Below, piece by piece: positions 1 through 12,131 of a DNA stretch of 64,000 nt (position 1 is the stretch's first letter; each line of letters begins with the position of its first letter). Source of the stretch: Mermis nigrescens (lineage: Eukaryota; Nematoda; Enoplea; Mermithida; Mermithidae); NCBI GenBank assembly GCA_036768485.1, contig JAVLUZ010000143.1, positions 2,785,633 to 2,849,632 on the forward strand, written 5' to 3'. The notes beneath the pieces are model-generated. The model saw nothing but the letters and a program-made list of their open reading frames with translations. It was not told where the DNA came from and did no database searches. The position numbers were made by a program, and so were the translations under genes.

Positions 1-201
1 TTGTGCGTAGCCGCATAAATTTGCAAAACTTGGCGCAAATTTTTTCCGCCGCGAACGGCCAACAAGTCGAACATTTCTTGCTTGAGATCGGGTGCAAACT
101 TTTTATTCAAATCAACGCCGAACACGTCTTTCAACGCCTTTGTAAATCAATCGATCGAACAATATATAATTTTGGTGAAAAGCGGGTCTCTGAGTTGTAT
201 T

Positions 202-645
202 CAGTGTTTTTTGTACAAAGTCCGTTTGTACATGTACAAAGATGGTCCCCAAAAGTCTTTGTACATTTTGTACATGCAAATTTTTGTGTACTATAATATG
301 GTACAGCAGCGACTTTACTCTGATAAAACAGGGTTTTTCGACATTGGTAGTGTATTTTAGCTGATTTCTGGGTCTCTAAGAGCAAAAATCACTAAGAATC
401 GATTTAAAACGGCGCGAAGCGCCGAAAAATTTGACATTTTTCTTTTTGAAATGCTACTCCTGCCATTATAAAGATATAAAGAACACACAATTACTCATTT
501 CGGCGCGAAGCGCCGAAAATTTCCGCGAATTTCAGACCTTTTTTGCAGTTTCTATCTTCCCAAAAATCTTTGTACATGGACAAAGACGGTCCCGAAAAGT
601 CTTTGTACATCGGGAAAAATCTTTGCCGCATACAAAAAAACCGTG
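202..645 (+). mobile_element. hAT-type MITE, family B, copy 1
   Basis: Non-autonomous element bounded by a near-perfect 8-bp duplication (GTTGTATT at 194-201, GTTGTATC at 646-653). The ends are imperfect inverted repeats (CAGTGTTTTTTGTAC against CACGGTTTTTTTGTA). Both flanks inside the ends carry several TTTGTACA/TGTACAAA palindromes. The interior holds two copies of the hairpin GGCGCGAAGCGCC (411-423 and 502-514). No coding capacity is visible. Related copies lie at about 4828-5265 and 6026-6480, and a partial one at about 3945-4160. The superfamily call rests on duplication length and end structure. Confidence 0.75.
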
Positions 646-653
646 GTTGTATC

Positions 654-1675
654 CGACCACTAGACCAGAACACATATGGGCGTGAGAGTCTGGATTGAAT
701 CCTTCAACCAGAATCCAGCGGAGCCCCCCATACACGTAACAGGTGCCATAAGGGATCCCCTATTTAAAGTTGGTCGTTCCCCATCTCCCCAAAGTCAGAA
801 AATTTATAACCCCTTCCCCGATTTTTGAGAAAGTTGAAATTTTTAGCCCATTTTACATGTTTTTTGGCCATTTTTGGCCAAAAATTGGATGTCATACCCC
901 CTCCCCCGTAAAACTGGCCGGGAACCCCCAATCAAATTTCCAGCTCTTACATGTATGCCACCCAAAATCAATAGACCCCTAGAATTGAATTTTTATGCTA
1001 TTTTTGGCAATTTTGTCCCATCGGACCTCCCAGAATTTCGTTGCTGCCCATGTATGGGCTAGACCCCTCGAATAAAAAATTCAAAATTTCTGGGGGGAAA
1101 TGCAAAATGATGGCCAAAACTAAGGAAATTCAAGAAATTTTTTTTGCAAGTACATAAATTTATGTACCAGGAATGTATGTTTTGGAAGGGGGTTTGCTGA
1201 GAAAATGAGGCAAAATAAAGGCCTGGAGGGATGAAAATTAAAAACTTTCTTGAAAATGCTTAAAATTAATCAGGGGTGTGGAATAACGTATTTTTAATGC
1301 TATTTTAGCATTAGTACACGTTTTCGAAGTTATTTTGGCCCAAAAAAGGTCAATTTTGACCCCCTCAGACCGGCGTGCTGTTCCTCTAGGGTTTTAGCCC
1401 AGAGGCAATGCCTCAAATTTAAACGCTATAGATACGGTGGTCGATCCATGCAGGAAGGCTTTGATCAGCTTTTGCACAGTACAAACTTTTTTCAGACACT
1501 TGCAAAAAATTTCGGGAATGTGTGGACAGTGCAAAGGTGCACAATGTCAGGGTCGGCAGGAGGGGGTTGAACCCGAAAAATCCAGAACAGTAAACTTAAC
1601 GTTCAGGATTTTTTTTGCTATTTAACGATCAAAATGGCCAAAATAGCCTGTAGAACGTTTTTCATGGTACACGAC
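654..1675. other. Gene-free AT-rich DNA with homopolymer runs
   Basis: No supported gene. The stretch is a mosaic of short repeat pieces rich in runs of C, G, A and T. The part after about 1440 is a partial copy of the repeat that follows at 1676 (shared phrases around 'aaatttaacgttca' and 'atcaaaatgg'). Confidence 0.5.
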
Positions 1676-2335
1676 ATAGGTGCACAAGGTCAGCGTCGGC
1701 AGGGGGGGTGTGCCAAAAATCTAAAACGATAAATTTAACGTTCACGATTGTTTTACTGTTTTAATGATCAAAATGGTCAAAATAGCCTATAAAACGTGTT
1801 TTCGTGTTAATAACACATTTTAAAAGCATTTTTAGTCCATTTTGACTGCATTATATCACTTTTAACACTAAAAAATGCAAAAATTTATCAATTTTGGGCG
1901 CTTTTTGAGTAAAAAGTACTTAAAAGTACTAATCTGGCGCGAAGCGCCGGAAAAATTTTGACATTTTTACTGATTTTGATGTCAAAAATGATGCAGAACA
2001 AGACCTGTTTGCTCAAAATTGACGGACAGTACCGATCTAGCTGACCCCTCAGGGGGGTAATACCCCCCCTCACCCCCCTATGTGCATGTGTGGTACATAA
2101 TATCGCATTTTAAAAGCATTTTTAATCCATTATTCTATCACTTCAAAGATTTATCAATTTTGGGAGCTCCTTGAGTAAAAAGCACTTGAACGTACTAATC
2201 TGGCGCGAAGCGCCGGAAAAATTTTGACGTTTTTACTGCTTTTGACTTCAAAAATGATGCAAAAAACGTTTCATCGGCTGACTCTTCAGAAGGGTAATAC
2301 CCCCACACCCCCTCTATGTGCATGTAAGGCACGGT
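1676..2335 (+). repeat. Two tandem copies of MITE-like family C
   Basis: Two adjacent copies (about 1676-2095 and 2098-2335) of a non-coding repeat with a fixed order: G/C-rich end, AT-rich body, the hairpin GGCGCGAAGCGCC (1936-1948 and 2212-2224), then AAAAATTTTGAC, a short body and a C-rich end 'aataccccc'. Further copies lie at about 4250-4710 and 18655-19065. The ends are C/G-rich and roughly inverted, but I could not fix termini or target duplications, so the superfamily is open. Confidence 0.55.
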
Positions 2336-2391
2336 GCAAACAAAATTTCTTCATGGATAAAAGATGCTCGCGTAAAAGAATCTCATACGAC

Positions 2392-2621
2392 CATACCTGG
2401 GCGTGGGGGTTGGAGATATGCAACCCCAGAAACAAAAATACCCACCAGAATACAATTTTTGAAATTTTTTGTCTTTTACGCAATTTTTTGATGCCAATAG
2501 ATAGCGCTCGATGAAAAACGTTGAAAAATGGTGTTTTTTCGCCATACCACCATTTTAAAGGTCATTTTTTGACCTTTAAAAAATCTTGCACCCCCCAGAA
2601 CTTTGGTGCCGCCCACCTATG
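2392..2621 (-). mobile_element. hAT-type MITE, family A, copy 1
   Basis: Complete 230-bp copy with a perfect 8-bp target duplication CATACGAC (2384-2391 and 2622-2629). The ends are CATACCTGGGC and, on the other strand, CATAGGTGGGC. The interior has the family landmarks: GGGGG-rich blocks with a 'ttttgtttctgggg' motif, an AAAAATTGCG block and a CACCATTTTT block. It lies just downstream of a coding exon (2813-3062) on the minus strand. Confidence 0.85.
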
Positions 2622-2812
2622 CATACGACTACTTGCACATATGTAGTAGAGAAGCTCCCGCAAAGAACGCTGGCTATGAGATACATGTGCTTGATTATGC
2701 ATAATTAGATCAATTTTTGCCAAAAAAAATTCGGGGGGAAGTAAAAAATCCCAGACACTGGGGGATGCCCCTTTCCCACGTTATACACGTATGAAGGCCA
2801 ACACAAATTTAC

Positions 2813-3062
2813 CTGCTTAACGGCATCCTGTTTAGCGATTTTTTTTATCATTCCTACGGCGTAATAAGTTTTTCCACCCACTTGCAATTCGCAATCGTAG
2901 ACGGTTTCTTGAGGAGTTGGGTTTTTGCCAGATTTTGACGGCTGAGGCGTAAACCGGAAATGCGGTCTGTGGGATTCGCCCAACAAAACGCACATTTCGG
3001 TAAAGACTTGCACGAAATTATTCCTATTTAACTTTTCTAGCAATTTTTTCCTTTTGCTACCC
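2813..3062 (-). CDS. Internal exon of a double-stranded-RNA-binding-domain protein
   Basis: Exon flanked by a plausible acceptor (TCGCAG before ATGGGT) and a donor (AAGCAG|GTAAAT at 2812/2813). It is in frame and starts in phase 0, matching the end of the upstream exon at 7125. The translation reads as one dsRBD: a helix (NNFVQVFTEMCVLLGES), strands ending in YDCELQVGGKTYYAVG, then the C-terminal helix with the RNA-contacting MIKKIAKQDAVKQ. In this family the KKxAK lysines contact the RNA backbone. With the exon at 7125-7442 it makes at least a two-dsRBD protein. The remaining exons are not in view or not recognised, so I cannot say whether it is an NF90/STRBP-, Pasha- or Staufen-like protein. 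Confidence 0.65.
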
Positions 3063-3159
3063 ATCTGCGACTCTTGCGACCTTTCGGTGACCAGATTCGA
3101 CGTTTGAAACGGTCGTTTTTCCTGAAAATTATTGTTCGATTGAAAAAGCGATTCCTATG

Positions 3160-3432
3160 CATACGTGGGCAGCACCAAAATTCTGAGGGGGGAGGGGGGG
3201 TGGTGCAAGATTTTTCAAAGGTCAAAAAATGACCTTAAAAAAGTGGTGTAGCGAAAAAACACCATTTTTCAACGTTTCTCATCGAATTCTATCCATTGGC
3301 ACCAAAAAATTGCGAAAAAACAAAAAAATTAATTGAATTCTAGGGAGGGGGTGTTTTGGTTTCTGGGGGGAGTATTTTGGTTTCTGGGGGGAACATACTC
3401 CCCAAACCACCCCCCCCTCCTTCCCATGTATG
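3160..3432 (+). mobile_element. hAT-type MITE, family A, copy 2
   Basis: Copy with 5' end CATACGTGGGCAGCACC and 3' end CCCATGTATG. It sits about 100 bp upstream of the dsRBD exon at 2813-3062, so it lies in that gene's intron. No matching 8-bp flanks were found (TTCCTATG against TACATCGG), so it is old or rearranged at one end. The interior repeats the element's 'ttttggtttctggggg' phrase twice. Confidence 0.7.
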
Positions 3433-4827
3433 TACATCGGAGAAAAGAATCATTGTGAGAGAAAAATGATAAAATAAAAAGGACAATGATGAGAGAGAAA
3501 ATTGAAAAGAAAAACGAAAAAATTGTAAATATGGAAATGAAAGTTTTATGATAGATATCATACATGCACGCAGTCAAAAGCTCTGGGAGGGGGTTAACCG
3601 ACTTTCGTTGGGGAGAGGGGGCGGAAATAGACTAATTTTCTATCCATTTAATGTCAAATTTTTCTACTTAATTCGTCGTATTTTATATTTTATGAATATT
3701 TATGGTTAAGTTTGCATGAAAACAATAACAATAAGGGCAATAGAATGATCTTTATTATTAAATATATACAAAATAATGGAAGAAAAGTGTCTGTATGAAC
3801 GAATTTAACAGTCTATTGCTCTGAAAATAAATGTCTGTACTTGAGATTACACTGTCAAAAATGGCTTGAGGGGGCATACATGGGCAAGGCAGAGGTGGCC
3901 AGAGGGACGTGAAATCCAAAAATTGTCATATAGTAAATTGTGGTCATTGTTTTTGTACAGGGTCTGTTTGCACTAGTACAAATACGGTCCCCATAAGTCA
4001 ACGTATATTCTACACATGTAAAATTTCGGATACTGTAATGTTGAACAGTAGCACATTACGTGTGGTAAACTGGGTTTCTTGACCTTTATTGGTGAAGTTT
4101 AGCCGATTCGTGTGTTTCTAGCGTTGAAAAATACAAAGACTTTAACAATACGGCGCGAAGCACCGGAAAATTTTGATACGTTACCGTTTTCAATTATAAT
4201 TTTCGGCCTTTTTCGCAGTAAGCTCAAAACTTATGTTACAGTGCCACACAACACCTGGTTATCCAAACATAGTTTCCCAAGGTCGAAAGTTCAGGGGGGT
4301 GAAATCCCAAAATTTAGGACCACTAAATTTAGAGTCTAGCCTTTTTTGCAGGTCAAATATGAAAAATGGCTAAAACGTTCTATATAGCATGTTAATGTGA
4401 AAAAACTGCATTTTTAACTACTTTTTGTACCATTCCGACTAGTTTCGCCACTCTTGTAAGTAAAGAATATGAGAATTCATCAAAAATTTCGACTTTTCAG
4501 ATCATTTTTAGTTCATTCTAGGTATTTTATGGGTAACCAAAACAGAAATGTATTAGTCGGCGCGAAGCGCCGAAAAAATTTTAGTATTTTCGCAGCTTTT
4601 ATACCTAAAAATCGTGCACAAAGTGTTTGATAGCTCGAAATCGTCCGACAGTGGTCTCGGACCCTGAGGTGGGGGTAGTACCCCCTCACCTCCCCTATGG
4701 GAATGTATGTATCCAAAAGCTTAGGTAGGGGTAATACCCCCTCTCACCCCTCCCCCTATGCTCATAAGTGTGGGAGGTACATATGCTCCTGAAAAGCCCT
4801 GATAGAAGGATACCCCCATACCCCCTG
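3433..4827. other. Intronic, gene-free stretch with repeat fragments
   Basis: Lies between the two dsRBD exons on the minus strand, so presumably intron. It holds a partial family-B copy (about 3945-4160, with a variant hairpin at 4152-4164) and a family-C copy (about 4250-4710, with an exact hairpin at 4559-4571). No other gene is seen. Confidence 0.5.
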
Positions 4828-5265
4828 CAGTGTTTTTTGTACAAGGTCCGTTTGTACGTGTACAAAGATGGTCCCTAAAAGTCTTTGTGCATTTTGTACA
4901 CACAAATTAAGGGTACTATAATGTGGTAAAGTAGCGATATAAGTGTGGCAAAAACAGTTGTTCGAGCTTTCATAGTATATTTTAGCTAATATCTGGGTTT
5001 CCAAGTGCAAAAATTACAAATAATCGTCTCAAAACGGCGCGAAGCGCCGAAAAATTTGACATTTTTCCTTTCAAAATGCAATTAGTGACATTATAAAGAT
5101 ATATGTAACACGCAATTACTTATTTCGGCGCGAAGCGCCGAAAATTTCAGCGAATTGCAAACCTTTTTTGCAGTTTTTATCTTCCAAAAATCTTTGTACA
5201 TGTACAAAGACAGTCCCCAAGTCTTTGTACATCAGGAAAAATCTTTGCGGAATACAAAAAAACCT
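4828..5265 (+). mobile_element. hAT-type MITE, family B, copy 2
   Basis: Starts CAGTGTTTTTTGTACAAGG and follows copy 1 closely through both hairpins (5036-5048 and 5127-5139) and the paired TTTGTACAT motifs. The right end is less clear, near 5265, and no convincing target duplication remains. Confidence 0.65.
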
Positions 5266-6025
5266 GCCCCCAGTATGCATGCGTGATAGGTACATATACA
5301 TATACATATTTGTCGATTTCGGAGCAGTGACGAAACACGGCAATGCAAAAAAAGTCAATCGTAATCTAGATTTTGTCCCCAGCATTTGAGGAAAGATTAA
5401 ATAATCTGGGTACGTTTTGGGAGACACAAAGACGATCGATCTAACAAATAAGATATTTGACGTACGAACAACTAAATCAGCACAATCCACTGTTTTTTAT
5501 TTTTGTAAGGGACAAAGATTTTAAGGCTCGTACAGAGATTTTCGGAGCGATCTTTGTACATCTTTGTACACAAAGTATAGGCAGTTATTGGCCGATTTTC
5601 GATTGTACAAAAACAATCGAAACTTTTTGCACAAAAAAGAAAACAGTGGCAAAATCCAACGTTTTCTGTCTTGACATTATACAACGACACATGCACAAGA
5701 TAATCGAAAAATAAAGAAAAAAGTGAGAAATATAGGAACAAGCATACAAATTGTCCACCGTTTACCAAAGACTGATTTTTAATTCCACTATGTTTGTCAA
5801 GAGCTTGCGTTTTTGTGCCATTTTTATGTACATGCACAGGTGTTTGTTGTAATTTTCTGCCAAAAATAGATTGTCATTTACCACCTTTGCTGTAAAAAGG
5901 GCCGAAAAGTATGCCTAATATGTTATCGAAAAAATGAGTGCAAGAAGCATTCAGTGAAATTTGACAATTTAAGCATGTTCTAGACTCAATTCCGGTGCTT
6001 TTGTAAATGAAGGTATTATCCTGGA
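5266..6025. other. Gene-free stretch
   Basis: No supported gene. It contains more TTTGTACA motifs around 5560-5580, suggesting a degraded family-B piece, and otherwise AT-rich unique sequence within the intron of the dsRBD gene. Confidence 0.4.
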
Positions 6026-6119
6026 CTGGACACGGTTTTTTGTATTCGGCAAAGATTTTTGGGAATCAAAAACTGTAAAAAGGTGCAAAAGTTCCCAACG
6101 AAATGAGTAATTGTCTCTT

Positions 6120-6205
<86 letters not shown>

Positions 6206-6480
6206 TTATAATGGCAGAATTTACATTTAGAAAGTAAAAATGACAAATTTTCCGGCGCTTCGCGCCGTTTTAGAGCAATTTTTAGTACTGTTTGTCGTTA
6301 GAAACCCATAAATTAGATAAAATACGCTATGAAAGGTCGAAAACCCCTGTTTTACCACACTAAAAGCGCTGTAGCACCTATTATAGTACACAAAAATTTG
6401 CATGTACATACAAAATGTACAAAGACTTTTGGGGACCATCTTTGTACATGTATGTAGGGACCTTGTAGAAAAAAACAATA
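6026..6480 (-). mobile_element. hAT-type MITE, family B, copy 3 (inverted)
   Basis: Inverted copy with a perfect 8-bp duplication ATCCTGGA (6018-6025 and 6481-6488). One of the two usual hairpins is retained (6254-6266, read as ggcgcttcgcgcc). The position of the other is occupied by a long (AT)n run, which has expanded inside the element. Confidence 0.8.
6122..6203. repeat. (AT)41 microsatellite
   Basis: About 82 bp of uninterrupted alternating A and T inside the family-B MITE. It is low complexity and not coding; the Ile-Tyr reading frame across it is an artefact. Confidence 0.95.
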
Positions 6481-6759
6481 ATCCTGGAGTGGAATGCTGA
6501 AAAATAATGATTGATTATTTCTAGAACACTGGTTTACATAAATACCTATTTAATTTATGCTAATAAATATACCAATTACAACAGTTATTTTAATAGGACA
6601 AATATCCCAAGTAACTAACGCCCTGCAAAAATCAATCGGAAAATCAATAGTTTTAATTGATATACTGCGAAATTCCCCATTTCTTTCGGGCCAAAGTATG
6701 ACAGACATCTGATACATAGCATAAAAAGCTTTTCCGAAAAATAACAACGCACGATTCTG

Positions 6760-7112
6760 CGGGTTTAGTAGGTTTGACCCCCAGAAAGATGTTCACATCC
6801 CAATTTTTTCACTTCCCCAGAATCCGCGAGTTTCCAAAAAAATCGTAGAAACAGGTCTGCTTTAAGCCTTTTTAGCCATCTGTTTGCTGAAAAATGTCAA
6901 GTTTCCGACGTTTCGCATCATAAACTCATTCGTGACTACATTTTGTTCAAATTATTCGAATTTTTTCATGTTTTTACATTTTAGTAGGATAAAGCATCGT
7001 CAAAAACGCAAAAAATGAGGTTTTCAACGCGTATCCACCGTTCGCTAGCCCAGAAAAGGCACTTAAATAGAAATATTTCAGTCCCCCCGTCAGAACTACA
7101 ATGCTGGGCATG
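6760..7112 (+). repeat. MITE-like family D copy next to a splice donor
   Basis: Repeat shared with about 12425-12830 and, inverted, about 14690-14935 and 18365-18670. Landmarks are a TTTTTAGC(C)ATCT block, CATTTTGTTCAAAT and AAAGCATCGTCA. It ends about 12 bp from the donor of the dsRBD exon at 7125. End structure is C/G-rich; a target duplication was not found. Confidence 0.5.
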
Positions 7113-7124
7113 TCTGGAAATTAC

Positions 7125-7442
7125 CCCTGGCCTCGGCATTTGAATGGAAGTTGAGGGGAAAAATTCTAAGCCAGGGTTGGATGGCAAATTTGATTGACCT
7201 TGCAGCACAGGTAAAATCTGATTGGCCAAATTCAAAGTGGCGATTTTTTTGGACGGACCCATGGCCGAATAATTCGCGCCATAAAGCTGGATGGAACATC
7301 GGAACAGCGTCGTATTATTATTTAACTTGGAGGCTTTTTCCAGTTGTTCGACGATAATCGATTGTCGTATTTCGGGAAATTTTTCGCTCAAGGTCGACAC
7401 GGCATTTTGAGTTCTAATACCTTGCGGCTGTTGCTTCATCGG
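7125..7442 (-). CDS. Internal exon of the same dsRBD protein (first dsRBD in view)
   Basis: Open in one frame between an acceptor (CACTCAG at 7443-7449) and a donor (GG|GTAATT at 7124/7125), phase 0 at both ends. The translation contains a second dsRBD: a helix (FPEIRQSIIVEQLEKASKL), strands TLFRCSIQLYGANYSAMG and the lysine-bearing helix PSKKIATLNLANQILPVL. The SKK signature is typical of RNA-binding dsRBDs. It lies upstream of the 2813-3062 exon on the minus strand with matching phase, so both probably belong to one transcript. The C-terminal part (QGQSNLPSNPGLEFF) looks like a flexible linker. Upstream exons were not found. Confidence 0.65.
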
Positions 7443-7653
7443 CTGAGTGATTGTTAAAAAAACATTAAAAATGCATATTCTTGGAGGTACTGGGCCCTTA
7501 TACGAGCTGTTGATTACCGAAAAATTTTTTCCTGGGAAAACTAAGCAATTATGCTCTTTTATGCATTTTTGGCGACTTTTTTCCCTTACAAATAGAACTG
7601 TACCGGGACCACGTTTTTACCAGGGTTGGGACCTGTAAGCTTACTATATAATG

Positions 7654-8164
7654 CATGCACGGATTTAGAGCGGAGCGGATGGGCGACCGGGTCGCCCCCT
7701 TGTCGTCAAAAAATATTTGGGCGCAATAGAGAACGATGTGTATTTTTTGGTGATTTTAGCCATCTTCTATTACGATTTTCCAAAATTTTTTCGGCGCTTT
7801 GTCTACGCTCTGTCGCTTTGGCTTTGTCACTTTATCACCTTTGTCACACTTTCTGGGCATTCTAAAAACTTTATTTTACGTCAGAAGAGTTGTTTATCTA
7901 CAAAAAGGATTTCGCAGCTCTTAAAATTAGATCTCGAGTGTTTTTCTGGTGCTTTGCGCTGATTTTCGCGCTAATTTTGCACGTTTCCCGCAGAAAATTT
8001 CCTAAAATTTTCAGCTTTATCTATTCACAAATGATTCTTCTTCATGAAAATTCGGGAGAAAACCGATGCTTTTAGCATTCGGACGGATTTTTTGTATAAT
8101 TTTTCACACTATCAGGAGAATTTGGAGTTCCGCCCCTAGCTAGAAAATCCTGGATCCGCCACTG
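7654..8164 (+). mobile_element. hAT-type MITE, family E
   Basis: 511-bp element. Right end reads GGATCCGCCACTG, which on the other strand gives CAGTGGCGGATCCAGGATT, a typical hAT terminus. The left end is a weaker match (CACGGATTTAGAGCGG). Flanks are ATATAATG (7646-7653) and ATATAATA (8165-8172), 7 of 8 matching. No transposase is present. Confidence 0.7.
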
Positions 8165-8339
8165 ATATAATATCAGTCATAGGTAGCGCGACCTACATAT
8201 AATATACTTGGCCACCTTTTTTATTATGTTTATCACAGCGAGTGCAAATTTTGTGTCCTTCCCTCGCAGCAACAACGGCACACACCTGGGAGGTGCGGTT
8301 TTTCTAAACGATAGATAATTAAAAAACTCAATGTACCAT

Positions 8340-9640
8340 TTTTTCTTTTATTTACACTCAATGCCGAGTTAGCAATGCGTGTGTAAAGTGTAAGCCAAAA
8401 AATCAAATATTTTGCGGAGGGCCAATTTTTTAAATGTTGCCCCCAAGCTGTAGATTACGAATCTGACCTTAAAATTTCTTTACACTCTTTGGTTGTTGCA
8501 CAAAAATGTAAGGTATACGGATTTTTAGCTCCTTGCGTGTTTTCAGCTTACATATCTAACTCAATTTTGGTTTCTGTGCAGTCTAATTGGTTTTACAATG
8601 TAGAAGCTTACAATATCTCAGGGACCAATTTTTTCTCTTTTAACGCAATATTTCTTGATCTGTGATCGTTTTAGTGGAAAGGATTCGAGACGAAAAACAA
8701 AATTTCCCAAGCTACTCCACTAAGTAGGCGGAACATGCTAATTATGCTCAAAATGTACCCTGGCCTTATCGTTACAGATCCTAGTTTATTTTGTTTCTAT
8801 ACACCCAATATTGCGTTATAAGCACAAGTGTAAAGTTTACACTGAGAAGAACTTTTCCTCCAGAGCATTGGGTATTAAAGCATTTGCGGATGGCCAATTT
8901 TTTAAATGTTGCCCTCGAGTTTTAGATTACGAATCTGATCTTAAAATTTCTTTACACTCAATGGTTGTTGCACAAAAGTGTAAAGCATACTGGTTTTTTA
9001 CTGTTAGCGTGTCCTGAAGCTTATCTAACTCAATATTGGTTTCTGCGCAGTCCAATTAGTTTTATAGTGTAGAGGGTTACAAAAGTTACGGAAAATTTTT
9101 TCCTGTTTTAACGCAATATTTTTCGATCTGTGATCGTTTAAGTGAAAAGGCCTCGAGACCAAAAACAAAATTTTTTCAGCTACTCCGCTAAGTAGGCGGA
9201 ACATGCTAATTATGCTTGAAATGTGCCCTGACCTTAGCTTTACAGATCCTACTTTAATTTGTATCACAAGTGTAAAATTTACACTAAGAAGCACTTTTCC
9301 GCCCAGAGCATTGGGTATCAAACAGTTTGCGCAGCGCCATCTTTTTTAAAAAATGTTGCCCCTGAGTTGTAGATTACGAATCTAAACATAAAATTTCTTT
9401 ACACCTAATGGTTCTTGCAAAAAAGTGTAAGCTATACGGGTTTTTTACTGTTAGCGTGTCCTGAAGCTTATCTAACTGAATTTTGGTTTCTGTGCAGTCC
9501 AATTGGTTTTATAATGTAGAGTGCTACAATATCTCAAAAGGTAAAATTTTTTCTCTTTCAATGCAATATTTCTTGATCAGTGATCATTTAAGTGTAAAGG
9601 GTTCGAGACGAAAAAAAATTTCTTCAGCTACTTGCACCCC
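8340..9640 (+). repeat. Three-copy tandem repeat, unit about 450-470 bp
   Basis: Anchor phrases recur in order near 8414, 8886 and 9329: a 'ggccaattttttaaatgttg' type block, then 'tagattacgaatct', 'aaaatttctttacac', and 'ctactcc(a/g)ctaagtaggcgg' near the end of the first two units. The unit is rich in GTGTAAA and GATTCGTAATC motifs, which also build the repeats at 46.7-48.3 and 49.8-50.8 kb. The short ORFs inside drift between copies and are not genes. Confidence 0.75.
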
Positions 9641-9702
9641 CAGAATTTTGGCGCTGCCCACCTATGGATATATGGCCTAAAATATTGAATAAAAGAAGGG
9701 GA

Positions 9703-12131
9703 CTAGCAAAGATAAATGCTCCGATGGAACAAAAAAGGTAAATATACTTGAATATCTTCATTGGTACATATGTAAGAATGTAAAAGGAGGGGACTAGAGA
9801 AAATTTCCCTATATGCGCAGAAGCCATACATAGGAATGTGCTAAACAGTCTAAATAACGCAAAAATTGAAGTACATTTTGCGGCCTATGCGCGTTTCTGC
9901 AGATTTTCCGTAGCAATTTCGATTACGATGACGAGTATTTTGATTACTTTATTTTCAAAGATTTAAAGAAATTTTTTTGTGGTTTTTCATGCAGACTATT
10001 GAGTTGGCCATGAAGGTGTAAACTTAACACTATTATCTTTACGCCAGAGCATTGTGGAAGGTCAAAATTTCATTTAATGAATAATACATTGATTAATTAA
10101 TAATCATGGAAGTGTCTTCAATGCTCTTTTGTAAAACATTTGAGAAACGTTTTGCGACTACACCCTCATTTTTCACAGGCTGCAGAATATACCTCGATTT
10201 TTGCGTTGTTTAGGGAAGTCTAACTGTTTAGCACATTACTATGGCTTCTGCGCATACAGGGAAATTTTTCCCTAGTCACCTCCTTTTACATTCTTAACAA
10301 TGAAGTAATTCAAGTCAGTGATCGTACGGGGACCCCGACCCCGACCCCGAAAAACCCCGGTCTAAACCCCGACCCCCGACCGGGGGCATGATTTTTCGAG
10401 TCGGGGTTGAACCTTTTTTCGGGGTGAAATTTAGCATTTTATTTGTTGGTACATATAAGAATTGTATAAATAACAAATAAATTCGGAACAAGGACGATTC
10501 ATTCACCAGCAAAATTAATATGTTAAACTCGACACTCGCGATATTTCATAAAAAGTATGCCTGGTCGCCATGTTGTTAAGACGTACATACATGTTCGCAT
10601 ATTTTCCATTATGAAGTGCGCCGAAATTACTGCGGAATCACAGGCGTAGCCGGGGGAATGGAGGCACATGCCCCCCCCCCCGGAATTTTTCAGAAATTAT
10701 GTTGATTTTTCTGGCGCAATGTGTCCAGAACATTGAGTTTAAAAAGGCACAAACGTCAGAATTTTCATATTTTTTTCAATTTTCAATTTTCATATTTTTT
10801 TCAATTTTCAATTTTCAATTTTCAAAAAAAGATCATGAATTAAAAAGCTTGAATCTGTTGCAATAATCCAGCACTTCGCAGCACTTTAGAGGTTTAATGC
10901 ACTATTAGTTTCTTGAATGAAACTGCACATGCTTGTTGAACATAATAGTAAAAGTGCGAAAATGTTTGCGTTGTCTATTCTCTGCTCTGTTTATCTTTCT
11001 TTACAGGGACACATAATTCTATTTTAAATGAAAGGAAAGGCCAAATTTTCTTGTATTTTTGCGTATTTTCTGTTTTCTGAACTAGTTAATAAGAAGGCCA
11101 TAAATGGGCCTGAAAATGGTAAGAACAAAATTCTCATTGATACATCTTTCAATGACTTATTGGTTGCGACCCGTTGCTGCGCTACATACTCAGCAGAGGT
11201 CGAAAAACGCATTTCAGCTCAGAAGTTTTGTGCAGTGTAGGTTTTCATCAATTTTAATTTTTTTGGACTTAATTCATAACCGAAATTTTGCCAATTTCCA
11301 AAATTTTTAACTTTAATAATTAAAAATTAGAGTGCTTTTTTACAAAAGTTTCGGGGGTTCTGCTCTGGACCTCGCTGGGGGCGCTTGAGCGCGCCACCCC
11401 AGAACCTTAGCCGTACAATCTCGTTCTACATGTTGAAACAGATTTTTAGGAGGACAGAAAAGGTAAAAGGATTAGGAATTTTTAAAAATTTTGGCGCTTC
11501 GCGCCGCAATTAGTTTATCTGTTCTGTATGATTTAAGCGGTATAAATTGAGTTTAAAGAGTAAAAACATCAAAATTTTCCTGCGCTTAGCACCGCCGATT
11601 ATTGTCTTAGGGCAATAAAATATGACAGAATTTCTTGATGCTTCACGCCACTTATGATTTACGAACTGTTTGTCAATAAAAAGGCGTAAATTCTACATGA
11701 AAATGGTGAAAATTTCGAAAATTTTCGGCGCTTCGCGCCATTGGCTCCTCTACAATCAGTGCGCCATAGAAAACCGTTATGAAAAAACTGTGGAAGAATA
11801 CGAAAAAGCGAGAGCGATTAGTGATTAAAATTGAAAGTAATGCTAAATTGCTAAAACCATGTTTGAACTTGGAATGAAAATAAAATGTTGAACATAACCA
11901 GCTTTATTAGTATGCTATACAAACAAGTGAAGGTATCGTTTTTATCCTTTTCAAATTGGTATGTAATCATGCAATGTTAATTGTTAATCTTCAACCCCGA
12001 CCCCGACCCCGACCTCGAAAACCGGGGTTTTTCATCCCGACCCCGATCGGGGGTGAAAATCTGACCCCGTACGATCACTGATTCAAGTATATTTACCTTT
12101 TCTGTTCCATCGGAGCATTTTTCTTTGCTAG
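9703..12131 (+). mobile_element. Foldback-like element (interrupted by a nested hAT element)
   Basis: Long inverted terminal repeats of about 190 bp start CTAGCAAAGATAAATGCTCC at 9703 and end on its complement at 12131. After removing the insertion at 10316-12080 and its target duplicate, the element is about 650 bp. Its interior has the GTGTAAACTTAACAC motif family. The same arms occur at 46370-46556, 48346-48540 and 49500-49685. Long arms with repetitive cores are the hallmark of foldback transposons; the assignment is structural only. Confidence 0.7.
10316..12080 (+). mobile_element. Nested non-autonomous hAT element (1765 bp)
   Basis: Perfect 8-bp duplication ATTCAAGT (10308-10315 and 12081-12088) and inverted ends CAGTGATCGTACGGGG followed by CCCCGACC tandem hexamers in each arm. 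It inserted into the right arm of the foldback element. The interior carries two exact hairpins (11493-11505 and 11727-11739) and short ORFs only; no transposase was recognised. Confidence 0.88.

Noticed and set aside
3329..3577. Ser/Phe-rich minus-strand ORFs
   Set aside because: Cover a MITE end and purine-rich tract; not conserved in other copies.
6016..6246. Minus-strand ORF across the (AT)n run
   Set aside because: Its Ile-Tyr repeat is a translation of alternating A/T; the surrounding sequence is a MITE.
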